From a virus, in the IMG/VR virus record IMGVR_UViG_3300037070_004394, positions 1 through 31,635 of that record: a stretch of DNA of 31,635 bases. One strand, 5' to 3'. The position numbers were made by a program, and so were the translations under genes. Each line of letters opens with the position of its first letter. Positions within the stretch are counted from its first letter, which is position 1. The notes under the pieces are model-generated. The model saw only the letters and a program-made list of their open reading frames with translations, searched no databases and had not been told where the DNA came from. Below, in pieces: positions 6,620 through 12,748 of the stretch.

Positions 6620-8106
6620 TCGTTGGCCTCCTCGTCTTCCGCTCGTTCCATCTTCGCCTGTCTCACTTCCTCTTCGGCCTGATTTTCCATTTCCTCCACC
6701 TGCTTCGCAAACCAGGCCGGGGTGTTGGGTGCCGGCGGCTTCTCTGCTTCGGGCTCAAACATCCAGTGTGCGGCCCGGCGCCACCCATAGAGACCGGCAT
6801 CGCAGCAGTGGTTCGCAAAGCGCGGATCCTCTGGTGGTGCTTGGCCGTCGTGCTCTTCCGGGACCCAGTCCGATTGCTTCGGAAGTTGCGCAATCTCCTC
6901 GGAGTACACTGAGCCGTAGGCTGTCTTGATTCTCCCGGCGAGCAATTCCCCGTTGAACATCTCCACGTGTGCGCGCTTGTCCGTCTTCTTGGCGGCCTCG
7001 AAGTGCATCCCGGTGCGCTGGGCCACCTCCTCCACGATGAGCGCGCCCAGGCCGCCCGTGTCTGCCACTCTGCCCACCACATCCAAGCCGAGCCGCGCTT
7101 CGATAGCTCTCGCCTCCGCGACGACAAGGTCTGAGGTGATTTCGCTCTCCTTCCAGCTGAAGGCCTCGATCAGGTCGCGCGATTTCGGATGAAATGCCCA
7201 GTAGACGAGGGCCATCGCATCCACCTTGCCGAGGTCCCATCCGACGACGTGTTGCCATCCTGGGCCCCACGGAATGAGGGCGCCCGGCTTGTAGCTGTTG
7301 CGGTGCTCGTCCCATTTATAGAACAGCGCGCCAGTGTCGTTGACCCAAATGCCGCAGTATTCGCGGAGCCACGTCGGATGCTTGTCGTCCCATCCGCGCT
7401 TGGCCTTGAGCGCGTAGACTTCCTCCCTGGCGTTCTTGAAATAGGGATTCTCCCATGGCATCCAGCGATGAAGGCTGTAGCCGCGGACCTTGGTGGATTC
7501 CCATCGCCTGGCGAAGTCGTTACCGCCTGAGACATCGAACCAATATCCGGCACAGACGACGCCCGGAGTGCCCTCGAGCACCTGGCAGCCCTGGAGGTCC
7601 ATTAGGCCGGGCTCGATCACGTCCTCACAGAGTGTCTTCATGTACGAGCCGAATAGCTGCGACTCGTCCACCACGTCGGCCGCCACCTTGTCGCCGCGCT
7701 TTTTCTGGGTCTCCTTCTCCTTGTCTGCTCCATGGAGTCGGACCATCCCGCCGCCAGGGAGCCGCACCTCGAGCTCCGTATCGTTGAACCTGGCGCCAAT
7801 GCCGAGACGTTGGTCGACCGCCCGGAGATGGTCCCAAATGAGGTGCTTGGCCCGAAGTCGGCTGATGCCCCAGTAGCGCGTGAGGGCCTTCTTCTTCGCG
7901 GCCTCGCCCAACAGGAACCTCGGATTAAATTCCGTCTTGCCGATGCGTCTCGGCCCAAGGATGCCCTTGCTTCGCGCTGGGTCGTCCCAGACGGCAAGTT
8001 GCTTGTCGAAGCACTCGGCTCGAAGCGCCTTCACGAGATCATCGGATACGTCCCGCGTCTCGATCCGTGCCTCAAGGGCCTCTACTCGTGATTCCAGTTG
8101 AGCCAT
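6610..8106 (-). CDS. terL: Terminase large subunit (packaging ATPase/nuclease)
   Basis: The 498-residue protein translocates DNA into the prohead and cuts concatemers. An N-terminal helix is followed by Walker A G-P-R-R-I-G-K-T at 51-58, Walker B A-D-V-V-D-E-S ending near 149 with the catalytic Glu, and an E-G-T-P-G coupling motif near 178. The RNase H-like nuclease domain has acidic residues in G-W-D-L-G (D291), V-A-D-T-G-G (D349) and H-C-C-D-A-G-L-Y (D436). All expected catalytic residues are present. The ATG at 8106 has GGAG at normal spacing and lies inside the 3' end of the HNH gene (35-base overlap), so the two are translationally linked. Confidence 0.95.
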   Translation of the reverse strand: MAQLESRVEALEARIETRDVSDDLVKALRAECFDKQLAVWDDPARSKGILGPRRIGKTEFNPRFLLGEAAKKKALTRYWGISRLRAKHLIWDHLRAVDQRLGIGARFNDTELEVRLPGGGMVRLHGADKEKETQKKRGDKVAADVVDESQLFGSYMKTLCEDVIEPGLMDLQGCQVLEGTPGVVCAGYWFDVSGGNDFARRWESTKVRGYSLHRWMPWENPYFKNAREEVYALKAKRGWDDKHPTWLREYCGIWVNDTGALFYKWDEHRNSYKPGALIPWGPGWQHVVGWDLGKVDAMALVYWAFHPKSRDLIEAFSWKESEITSDLVVAEARAIEARLGLDVVGRVADTGGLGALIVEEVAQRTGMHFEAAKKTDKRAHVEMFNGELLAGRIKTAYGSVYSEEIAQLPKQSDWVPEEHDGQAPPEDPRFANHCCDAGLYGWRRAAHWMFEPEAEKPPAPNTPAWFAKQVEEMENQAEEEVRQAKMERAEDEEANEWL

Positions 8107-8443
8107 GCTTCTCCAGGTATTCGGCCGCCAATCTCAAATAGTCCGGGTCGTCGTGCGCATACCCGAGCATCCTGTTGCACCCACTGCACAGCAACTCCCG
8201 GGTCTTTCCTGTGGCGTGGTTGTGGTCCACCGACAGGCTGCCCCACCGTTCGGCCTCCTGTGGCTTTCCGCAAATCGCGCATGCCGCGTTCTGAAGGAAA
8301 ATCATCCGCGCGTACTCGTTTGGCGTCAGTCCGTACTGACGTTTCCTCGACGCATGCCGCTTGCTCTCTCGGATGCGTGGCCCATGTTTCGCGTAGTAAC
8401 GCTTGTAGGCAGCGCGCATGTACTCGGGGTCGCCCACCTCCAT
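8072..8443 (-). CDS. HNH endonuclease, endonuclease VII-like, next to TerL
   Basis: The 123-residue product has a basic N-terminus (Y-K-R-Y-Y, R-K-R-Q-Y-G-L-T) followed by the recombination endonuclease VII arrangement: C-A-I-C near 55-58, the D-H-N-H catalytic motif near 73-76, and C-S-G-C-N near 86-90 with a following H-x-D-P-D-Y-L. The zinc Cys4 and the beta-beta-alpha metal His are intact. HNH proteins beside terminase often cooperate in cos-end cleavage, while T4 endonuclease VII resolves branched DNA before packaging. Either use fits. The start is ATG at 8443 sharing a base with the upstream stop (TGATG); a GTG one codon earlier is possible. Confidence 0.88.
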   Translation of the reverse strand: MEVGDPEYMRAAYKRYYAKHGPRIRESKRHASRKRQYGLTPNEYARMIFLQNAACAICGKPQEAERWGSLSVDHNHATGKTRELLCSGCNRMLGYAHDDPDYLRLAAEYLEKHGSTGITSRGP

Positions 8444-8706
8444 CACTGCACCCCGGCCGGACTCTCGGGCCGCTTCCCCTCGAGCCGCTCGATCCGCGCC
8501 TCCAGGTCCGAACCAGAGATGATCTCCGACAGCACCTTCGCCCCATAGATGAGGCAGCGGGCGGTGTTGGGGTCGCCGCCATTCCCTTCCGCCTTGAGCT
8601 CGCGCAGCACTTTGGCCACGAAAACGCGGAGGTGCTTCAGGGTCCGGAGAGGGGGACCGCGCCTGCGACGGGGGGATCCAGCGTTTTCGCTTGTGTCCGT
8701 GGCCAT
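8443..8706 (-). CDS. Possible small terminase-associated protein
   Basis: This 87-residue protein starts with a basic R-R-R-R-G patch and then has two helices, one carrying L-K-H-L-R-V-F-V-A-K-V-L-R-E-L and the other R-C-L-I-Y-G-A-K-V-L-S-E, ending in a coiled E-A-R-I-E-R-L-E segment. The strong GGAGG site five bases before the ATG gives confidence in the start. The gene is the first of the packaging cluster, two genes before TerL, which is where TerS is usually found. The helical, oligomer-friendly design would fit TerS, but no recognisable helix-turn-helix was seen, so the role stays tentative. Confidence 0.72.
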   Translation of the reverse strand: MATDTSENAGSPRRRRGPPLRTLKHLRVFVAKVLRELKAEGNGGDPNTARCLIYGAKVLSEIISGSDLEARIERLEGKRPESPAGVQ

Positions 8707-8728
8707 TTAGCCTCCGCTGATGGTGGCT

Positions 8729-8986
8729 TTATGCACCCGTTTCGAGGTCGATTGAGATGACATTGGAGTCCGGAACGAAGGTCTCCCGCCGCTCCATCTT
8801 GCCCTTCGAGTCGGGCCGCTCGTAGCGCACCAGGAGCCCGCCAGGGGTGCGATCGATGACGGCCCCCATATCGCCCGTGTTGAGAGTATTTTTCGTGACG
8901 CCGCCGTAGTTGACGACGTCTCGGGTCAGAAACCGCGTCACCTTCGGTCGCTTGGCTTCCTTCGCTTCTTTCGCAGGTTCGCTCAC
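8729..8986 (-). CDS. Small beta-rich hypothetical protein (85 aa)
   Basis: The GTG at 8986 overlaps the upstream stop (GTGA), giving a protein beginning V-S-E-P-A-K-E-A-K-E-A-K. After a Lys/Glu/Ala-rich leader comes a compact beta pattern (F-L-T-R-D-V-V-N-Y-G-G-V, then G-A-V-I-D-R-T-P-G-G-L-L-V-R-Y-E-R), which would suit a small SH3-like or barrel domain. A longer frame reaching 9064 is overlap with the next gene. Family and function are not recognised. Confidence 0.68.
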   Translation of the reverse strand: MSEPAKEAKEAKRPKVTRFLTRDVVNYGGVTKNTLNTGDMGAVIDRTPGGLLVRYERPDSKGKMERRETFVPDSNVISIDLETGA

Positions 8987-9504
8987 GGTGCCTCCATCCA
9001 AAACGGGTCGTAATTGAGCCCGGGGTACTTGTCGTAAATCCATTGCCCGATGTCTTTCGTCCAATGGGTGAAACCGGAAGGCCTGAAGCCGGCCAGCATC
9101 GTCTTCGCCACGCCAATCCTTCGGAACGGGGCCTTGACGTAGACCATGTGCACCAGCGAGCCCTGAACGACGGCGAACCCGTAGGCGGTGAAGTCGTCGT
9201 CAGCGGGGGCTGCCACGATGACGCGCACGCCTGGGCTCTGAAGCAGCAGGTCGACGATGCGGTGATGGTGGCGGAAGAAGGTCGCCTTGTTCGATAGCTT
9301 GGTTGCTCGACTGGATGCCCGGTGAGAGTTGACCCAGGCATCGGCAACCATCGGCCAGTCGCTTTTCCCTCCGGCCCGAAGGATGTAGTCGAGCTTGCTG
9401 GTGCTGGACGTTGCTCCTGTTACCGGAACCGCGGTCCTGCTCTCGCTCATTCGCTGGACTCCCGTAATCGCTGGTTCGAGGAAAATACCACATTGGTCCG
9501 TCAC
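8983..9504 (-). CDS. GNAT-type N-acetyltransferase
   Basis: The central and C-terminal part carries the GNAT core: a strand ending V-H-M-V-Y-V, followed by the acetyl-CoA pyrophosphate loop R-R-I-G-V-A (the R/Q-x-x-G-x-A motif) and an alpha helix, then W-I-Y-D-K-Y and N-Y-D-P-F near the end. Such enzymes move an acetyl group from acetyl-CoA to an amine. The substrate cannot be read from sequence; phage GNATs may modify host proteins or phage DNA-linked amines. The start is uncertain: GTG at 9504 keeps the 4-base overlap typical of this operon, while an ATG at 9450 has a GGGAG site at good spacing and would remove 18 residues. Confidence 0.75.
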   Translation of the reverse strand: MTDQCGIFLEPAITGVQRMSESRTAVPVTGATSSTSKLDYILRAGGKSDWPMVADAWVNSHRASSRATKLSNKATFFRHHHRIVDLLLQSPGVRVIVAAPADDDFTAYGFAVVQGSLVHMVYVKAPFRRIGVAKTMLAGFRPSGFTHWTKDIGQWIYDKYPGLNYDPFWMEAP

Positions 9505-9866
9505 GAATGTCGCTGCGCATCGACTTCAAAAAATTGCTCGTTGTAGTAATGCCGCCCGCTCAACCACGCCCACACCGAGGCCAACCCATAAGCCGGAAGA
9601 AAGAGCGGCCCTAAACACCGGTACTGCCAAACATGCCGGAGCTCATGCGCCAGGACGGAGGCGTTCTCCCCGTCCCGAACAAAGACACACTCCCCGATGG
9701 TGATGCCTCCCCAGCTCTGGAAGAACCACGCCCAGAACCCCCAGGTCCTCGGAACGAAGACGAGGGCGCCACCGCGGACACCGTAGAATTTCCCGCCACC
9801 CAGGAGCGCGGCGAGCAGGCCGAGGAGGGTGTTGGGGCTGGTCCACATCGAGCCGGCGAGTCTCAT
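9501..9866 (-). CDS. Membrane-associated HExxH metallopeptidase-like protein
   Basis: The 121-residue product has hydrophobic N-terminal and central stretches, with a H-E-L-R-H motif at about residues 74-78 and a likely third zinc ligand in F-F-E-V-D-A (E114). H-E-x-x-H with a downstream Glu is the gluzincin layout. The order of hydrophobic helix, H-E-L-R-H-V-W-Q-Y, hydrophobic W-rich helix and E-V-D-A is that of small peptidase-like proteins seen in phages and bacteria. The context is early/middle phage genes, not lysis, so a host-envelope or host-protein target is only a guess. The ATG overlaps the upstream stop as ATGA. Confidence 0.75.
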   Translation of the reverse strand: MRLAGSMWTSPNTLLGLLAALLGGGKFYGVRGGALVFVPRTWGFWAWFFQSWGGITIGECVFVRDGENASVLAHELRHVWQYRCLGPLFLPAYGLASVWAWLSGRHYYNEQFFEVDAQRHS

Positions 9867-10228
9867 CGGCAGCCCCTGGACTCGTTAACGCTCTTGAACT
9901 CGGTTCCACCGTCCGCGAGCCGGCGGGTGTAGTTCCGATTCACGACGGTCGGCATACAGGTGACGAGGTGCTGCTCCTCCCACTCGCCATCGCAGCCCGC
10001 GGGTTGGCCGGCATCGGGCCCGTTGACCATCGTTCGGTAGACGGGAGCCGTGGCTCGGCAGAATGGGCCCCGGTCCTCAATCGCCCCGCCATCTCCCGGC
10101 ACCCAGCACCTTCCACAACCGTCAATCCATGCGACTTCAACGGAGGGGGCGATCTGGACGGACAGAAACTTGTCGTCCTTGCCCACTTTCCACCCAGCGA
10201 GTAGCAGCGCAACCAGGGCGAGCCTCAT
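9863..10228 (-). CDS. Exported Cys-rich hypothetical protein
   Basis: With the ATG at 10228 (GGAG at good distance and an ATGA overlap with the upstream stop) the product is 121 residues. It opens with M-R-L-A-L-V-A-L-L-L-A-G-W-K, a hydrophobic stretch that could be a signal peptide or membrane anchor, and then has about six cysteines in pairs (G-C-G-R-C-W, F-C, G-C, C-M-P, G-C-R). Even spacing of cysteines suggests disulfides in the periplasm. A GTG three codons earlier was rejected for lack of a ribosome-binding site. No family was recognised. Confidence 0.68.
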   Translation of the reverse strand: MRLALVALLLAGWKVGKDDKFLSVQIAPSVEVAWIDGCGRCWVPGDGGAIEDRGPFCRATAPVYRTMVNGPDAGQPAGCDGEWEEQHLVTCMPTVVNRNYTRRLADGGTEFKSVNESRGCR

Positions 10229-10407
10229 TTGCTCCACCTCTGAGGCTTCTTCTTCACCTCACAACTCGCCACCATCCCGAATTTCACTTTCGTAACCATC
10301 CTTTCCACTCCGCATTCAGAGCAGGTGAAGCGTTCGCCCTCTTTGGGTGGCTTCTCGAGCCAGTTGAGGGCCATGGCCTGACATTGCTGGCAGGCAAAGG
10401 CTGTCAT
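10225..10407 (-). CDS. 60-residue zinc-ribbon protein
   Basis: This short protein shows C-Q-Q-C near residues 6-9 and C-S-E-C-G near residues 29-33, a Cys4 zinc ribbon spaced by a basic and Pro-containing linker. Its C-terminus is Lys-rich (K-K-K-P-Q-R-W-S-K). Zinc ribbons of this size in phages often bind DNA, RNA polymerase or a larger partner. ATGA overlaps exist at both ends. It belongs to a scattered set of tiny Cys4 genes in the same operon. Confidence 0.75.
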   Translation of the reverse strand: MTAFACQQCQAMALNWLEKPPKEGERFTCSECGVERMVTKVKFGMVASCEVKKKPQRWSK

Positions 10408-10685
10408 CGCGGCTCGCCGCCGCCATAGGCACCCAGAAGGACGTCGATCATGTCCGGCCCGGGCGCGTCCGCTATCGGCTCATCGTCGAAACCCGTGATG
10501 CGCATGTTCCGGCTGGGCGCGTGGCACGTGATGTTGACGTACACCGGGCCGGGGTTCGTGATGTCCATGAACTGGGTGTCCAGGAAGAACCCGTCGAGGC
10601 GCGGCCGATTCTGATACCGGGCCACCTCTTCCTCTAGGCGGCGCCTCCCCTCCGTCCTGAACCATGGCTCGGCCCTGTTTCTCAC
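10404..10685 (-). CDS. Hypothetical protein (93 aa)
   Basis: The GTG overlaps the upstream stop by four bases. The 93-residue product has a charged N-terminal helix (R-R-R-L-E-E-E-V-A-R-Y) and a beta-rich middle (V-Y-V-N-I-T-C-H and M-R-I-T-G-F), ending in acidic and Gly-rich sequence. No motif for catalysis or metal binding stands out. No family was recognised. It sits among small accessory genes of the replication-linked segment. Confidence 0.65.
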   Translation of the reverse strand: MRNRAEPWFRTEGRRRLEEEVARYQNRPRLDGFFLDTQFMDITNPGPVYVNITCHAPSRNMRITGFDDEPIADAPGPDMIDVLLGAYGGGEPR

Positions 10686-10945
10686 CCCTCCATCTCCGTC
10701 ATGTGCCCATTCAAGTAGGGCCTCGGAGCTGAGTGCCGGCAGACGGCATGGAAGGTCCCGAAGCTCTCCTGGCTTCTCCAGATTCCGGGACTTGTCTCCC
10801 AGCGCTCGAGAATCCGGGCGCCGGTGGGGGTGGGCTCGAATTCGATGACGTCGTCGATTTCGACCCCCTCCTCGTCGAAGTAGCGGACTTCATTAGCAAG
10901 GCAGCCGCACGGGAGGGTGAAGGTGTCTGTGGAGCGGATTTTCAT
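10682..10945 (-). CDS. Hypothetical protein (87 aa)
   Basis: The ATG at 10945 overlaps the upstream 59-residue gene's stop as ATGA, and a TTG two codons earlier was judged less likely. The product carries L-P-C-G-C-L near residue 12, an acidic D-E-E-G-V-E-I-D-D-V-I-E-F stretch and C-R-H later, so it could bind metal, but Cys and His are too far apart to be sure. No family is recognised. Confidence 0.65.
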   Translation of the reverse strand: MKIRSTDTFTLPCGCLANEVRYFDEEGVEIDDVIEFEPTPTGARILERWETSPGIWRSQESFGTFHAVCRHSAPRPYLNGHMTEMEG

Positions 10946-11121
10946 GGCCAAGTGTCCGTTCGTTCGGTGATGGGTCGTTCCCGCCAGGCTTTACCCAGAA
11001 TGCCGAGGCGCTTTTGCCAGGCCTTGAACGAGCAGAAGCCGCACAACCCCGCGTGCTCGGGAAAGGCGATTTTGCGCGCCTCCTTCGCCTTGTGCTCGCA
11101 TCCATCCGTTCCGCACTTCAT
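10942..11121 (-). CDS. 59-residue zinc-finger protein
   Basis: Reading from the ATG at 11121, the 59-residue product begins M-K-C-G-T-D-G-C-E-H and later has C-G-F-C-S. This gives four Cys and one His in a C-x4-C...C-x2-C pattern with a basic body (W-Q-K-R-L-G, W-R-E-R). Both ends fit 4-base ATGA overlaps with known neighbours (10942-10945 and 11118-11121), which strongly supports it as a real gene despite its size. The fold resembles small treble-clef or zinc-ribbon DNA-binding domains. Confidence 0.75.
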   Translation of the reverse strand: MKCGTDGCEHKAKEARKIAFPEHAGLCGFCSFKAWQKRLGILGKAWRERPITERTDTWP

Positions 11122-11582
11122 GGCCTCGCCTCGATGGTGACTCTCACCGCGTATTCCTTCGGTTTCCCGCGCTCTTGGGAGTAGGTCCAGGTTGCTCGTG
11201 GGTCTCTGTCATTCGGAAGGCCCAGGCAGTCAGCGACAGAATCCCTGCACGATTTAAGGCATCCGCGGAGGTTGTCGTCGTCGAGCTCGCGCGGGGCGAT
11301 TCGTGTAAGCGTCACCGTGACGGGCAGGACCACCAGCGCGCACTTCGCCACGCCCATCCAAGCTATCGCCGCCCGCTCCCGTCCCGTCCGCTTAGCCCGA
11401 GTCGCCCAATGCTCCCGGACGTTCGAGGTTGAGACCGTCCGAATGGGAATCGTAAAAATGACCGGGAAGGGGCCTGGCTTGGCCGTGGCGAGCATGTCGG
11501 GGTCGCTGCACACCAAGAGGCCCGATGGGGTCTGCGAACGCGCCAGCATGGCACCCAGCGCGGCTAGCTTGGATTTCCTCAT
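11118..11582 (-). CDS. RusA-like Holliday junction resolvase
   Basis: The 154-residue product carries the RusA-type layout: a leading H-W-A-T-R-A-K segment near 59-65, then L-D-D-D-N-L (residues 100-105) with the catalytic acidic pair, a conserved Lys at 110 in C-L-K-S, D114 and the D-S-V-A-D-C-L-G motif near 114-121, then D-R-D-P and W-T-Y near the end. RusA cuts four-way junctions in a dimer using acidic residues and one Lys. The first 40 residues are an extension beyond the usual RusA length (about 120). The context next to replication genes fits resolution of recombination or packaging intermediates. Confidence 0.82.
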   Translation of the reverse strand: MRKSKLAALGAMLARSQTPSGLLVCSDPDMLATAKPGPFPVIFTIPIRTVSTSNVREHWATRAKRTGRERAAIAWMGVAKCALVVLPVTVTLTRIAPRELDDDNLRGCLKSCRDSVADCLGLPNDRDPRATWTYSQERGKPKEYAVRVTIEARP

Positions 11583-11698
11583 CGCCTCACCGCCAGCAAC
11601 ACGGTAATCACCAGAAGCTCGCCCGCGATGAAGACTCCCAGGCCGACAGCCCAGGCCATCATGTCGCGCCAGAATTGAAGGTAGGCCTCAGGAGTCAT
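11579..11698 (-). CDS. 39-residue single-span membrane protein
   Basis: The ATG at 11698 and stop at 11579 fit 4-base overlaps with both neighbours. The 39 residues contain a polar N-terminus (M-T-P-E-A-Y-L-Q-F-W-R-D) and then a hydrophobic span (W-A-V-G-L-G-V-F-I-A and L-V-I-T-V-L-L-A-V), ending R-R. One membrane helix with a positively charged end is expected. The function is unknown. Confidence 0.65.
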   Translation of the reverse strand: MTPEAYLQFWRDMMAWAVGLGVFIAGELLVITVLLAVRR

Positions 11699-12219
11699 GG
11701 TTTCGGCGCTTTCGGTGGCGCTTCGTTTGCGTCTGGGGATGGCTCTTTCGTGGCGGATTCCGTGGCGCCTCGCTTGAGTTTGCGAATCCAGTTCGCCTCG
11801 GCAAATGCCGTATCGGTGCAGTCCGCGCTCAGAACTTGGGCGCAGCGCTCAACCGCCTCGTTCCACCCGGCGAGGTATCCCGACTCGGATGCTTGGGCCA
11901 ACGCGTTCGCCGCAGCTATCTGCCCGTCCCTGGGGTCTGGGATGGGTGGGGAGGAGGAGAGGGCGGCACGCAGCAAGCATTCCGGCTTGTGCGCCTGTGG
12001 CCCCAGCTTCGCATCGCACGACGGGCACCAGTGAGGGCTCTCGCAGCTCTCCAGCGCCTCCCTCAACCTCGCCTCGCGCTCCGCCCCTTCCCGAACCTGG
12101 GCTTCGAGGGAGGAGATGCGCAGCGCGGACTGAAGCATGGACGCCTTCAGGTCTTCTCCGATTGCCCTCGCCTCGGCCACGGGGTCCCGCGCTACTGGCC
12201 CGTACTTGTCGTCGCTCAC
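11695..12219 (-). CDS. Coiled-coil protein with zinc-finger motif
   Basis: The GTG at 12219 overlaps the previous stop by four bases. The 174-residue product has a long alpha-helical region (residues 15-60) with heptad spacing, then W-C-P-S-C-D-A-K-L near residue 68 and H-K-P-E-C, a C-x2-C...H-x3-C set for one zinc, then another helical part and a Pro/Lys-rich tail. Coiled coil plus a zinc knuckle suggests an oligomeric scaffold or DNA-binding accessory. No specific family is recognised. Confidence 0.72.
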   Translation of the reverse strand: MSDDKYGPVARDPVAEARAIGEDLKASMLQSALRISSLEAQVREGAEREARLREALESCESPHWCPSCDAKLGPQAHKPECLLRAALSSSPPIPDPRDGQIAAANALAQASESGYLAGWNEAVERCAQVLSADCTDTAFAEANWIRKLKRGATESATKEPSPDANEAPPKAPKP

Positions 12220-12599
12220 GTCTTCACCTCCGGGTGGAGGGCCCGCCGAAGATTGCCGATGGTGACGTTCATCTTCAGGTCATGGTCCATGCCGTCCATG
12301 TAGTCTCCGATGTCCACCTGATGGAGCACGTCCGCGGCCAATGCTTCGAGCGCCTCCACCCGGGAGCGGAGGGCGAGACACTCCTTCAGAATCTTCCGGG
12401 CCTCGTCTGGCGCGTGCTTCGGGCAATCCATCGCCAAGGACACGTCCGGACACCAGCACGGGATTTCTCGCCGCCCAGCCGCAAGCCCGGCGTTGAATTC
12501 AGCGGCCCCGCAGGTGCATGGCTGGTTCCGACATCCGGGAGCCGTACACTCAGGGTCACCGCATGGCAACGACGCGCAATCCTTGTCGTGCTCCCTCAC
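12216..12599 (-). CDS. Cys-rich hypothetical protein with C-terminal helix
   Basis: The start at GTG 12599 is chosen because TTGGAGG lies just upstream and the codon overlaps the preceding gene's stop by four bases. The 127-residue product has ten or more cysteines in its first half (C-A-S-L-P-C-G-D-P-E-C, C-T-C-G, C-W-C-P, D-C-P-K-H), enough for two zinc sites. The second half is a helical segment with L-R-S-R-V-E-A-L-E-A-L-A. A longer frame from 12638 was rejected as it runs through the upstream gene. The family is not recognised. Confidence 0.72.
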   Translation of the reverse strand: MREHDKDCASLPCGDPECTAPGCRNQPCTCGAAEFNAGLAAGRREIPCWCPDVSLAMDCPKHAPDEARKILKECLALRSRVEALEALAADVLHQVDIGDYMDGMDHDLKMNVTIGNLRRALHPEVKT

Positions 12600-12748
12600 G
12601 GCACCAACCTCCAAGGCTTGGTAACGGCCTGCCCACACCTGGAACAGACCCCGATTTTAACGATGGGGATGAGCCCCTCCGAGTCGGGAATGTTCGGGGC
12701 TGAACAGGGGAAGAGTCGGCAGAGCCAGGCGAGCCAGCGGATTTTCAT
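12596..12748 (-). CDS. 50-residue zinc/membrane-type miniprotein
   Basis: Reading from ATG 12748 gives 50 residues with M-K-I-R-W-L-A-W-L-C-R-L-F at the N-terminus, a Pro-Asn-Ile-Pro-Asp linker, then C-S-R-C-G and a basic end. Both overlaps (ATGA with the initiator gene stop, GTGA into the next gene) support it as real. The N-terminus could be an amphipathic or membrane-contacting helix, and the C-S-R-C pair with upstream Cys could bind zinc. The function is unknown. Confidence 0.62.
   Translation of the reverse strand: MKIRWLAWLCRLFPCSAPNIPDSEGLIPIVKIGVCSRCGQAVTKPWRLVP

Noticed and set aside
8637-9347. 236-codon minus-strand frame
   Set aside because: It overlaps the acetyltransferase and the next two genes out of frame, and is Ser/Arg/Pro-rich with no domain.
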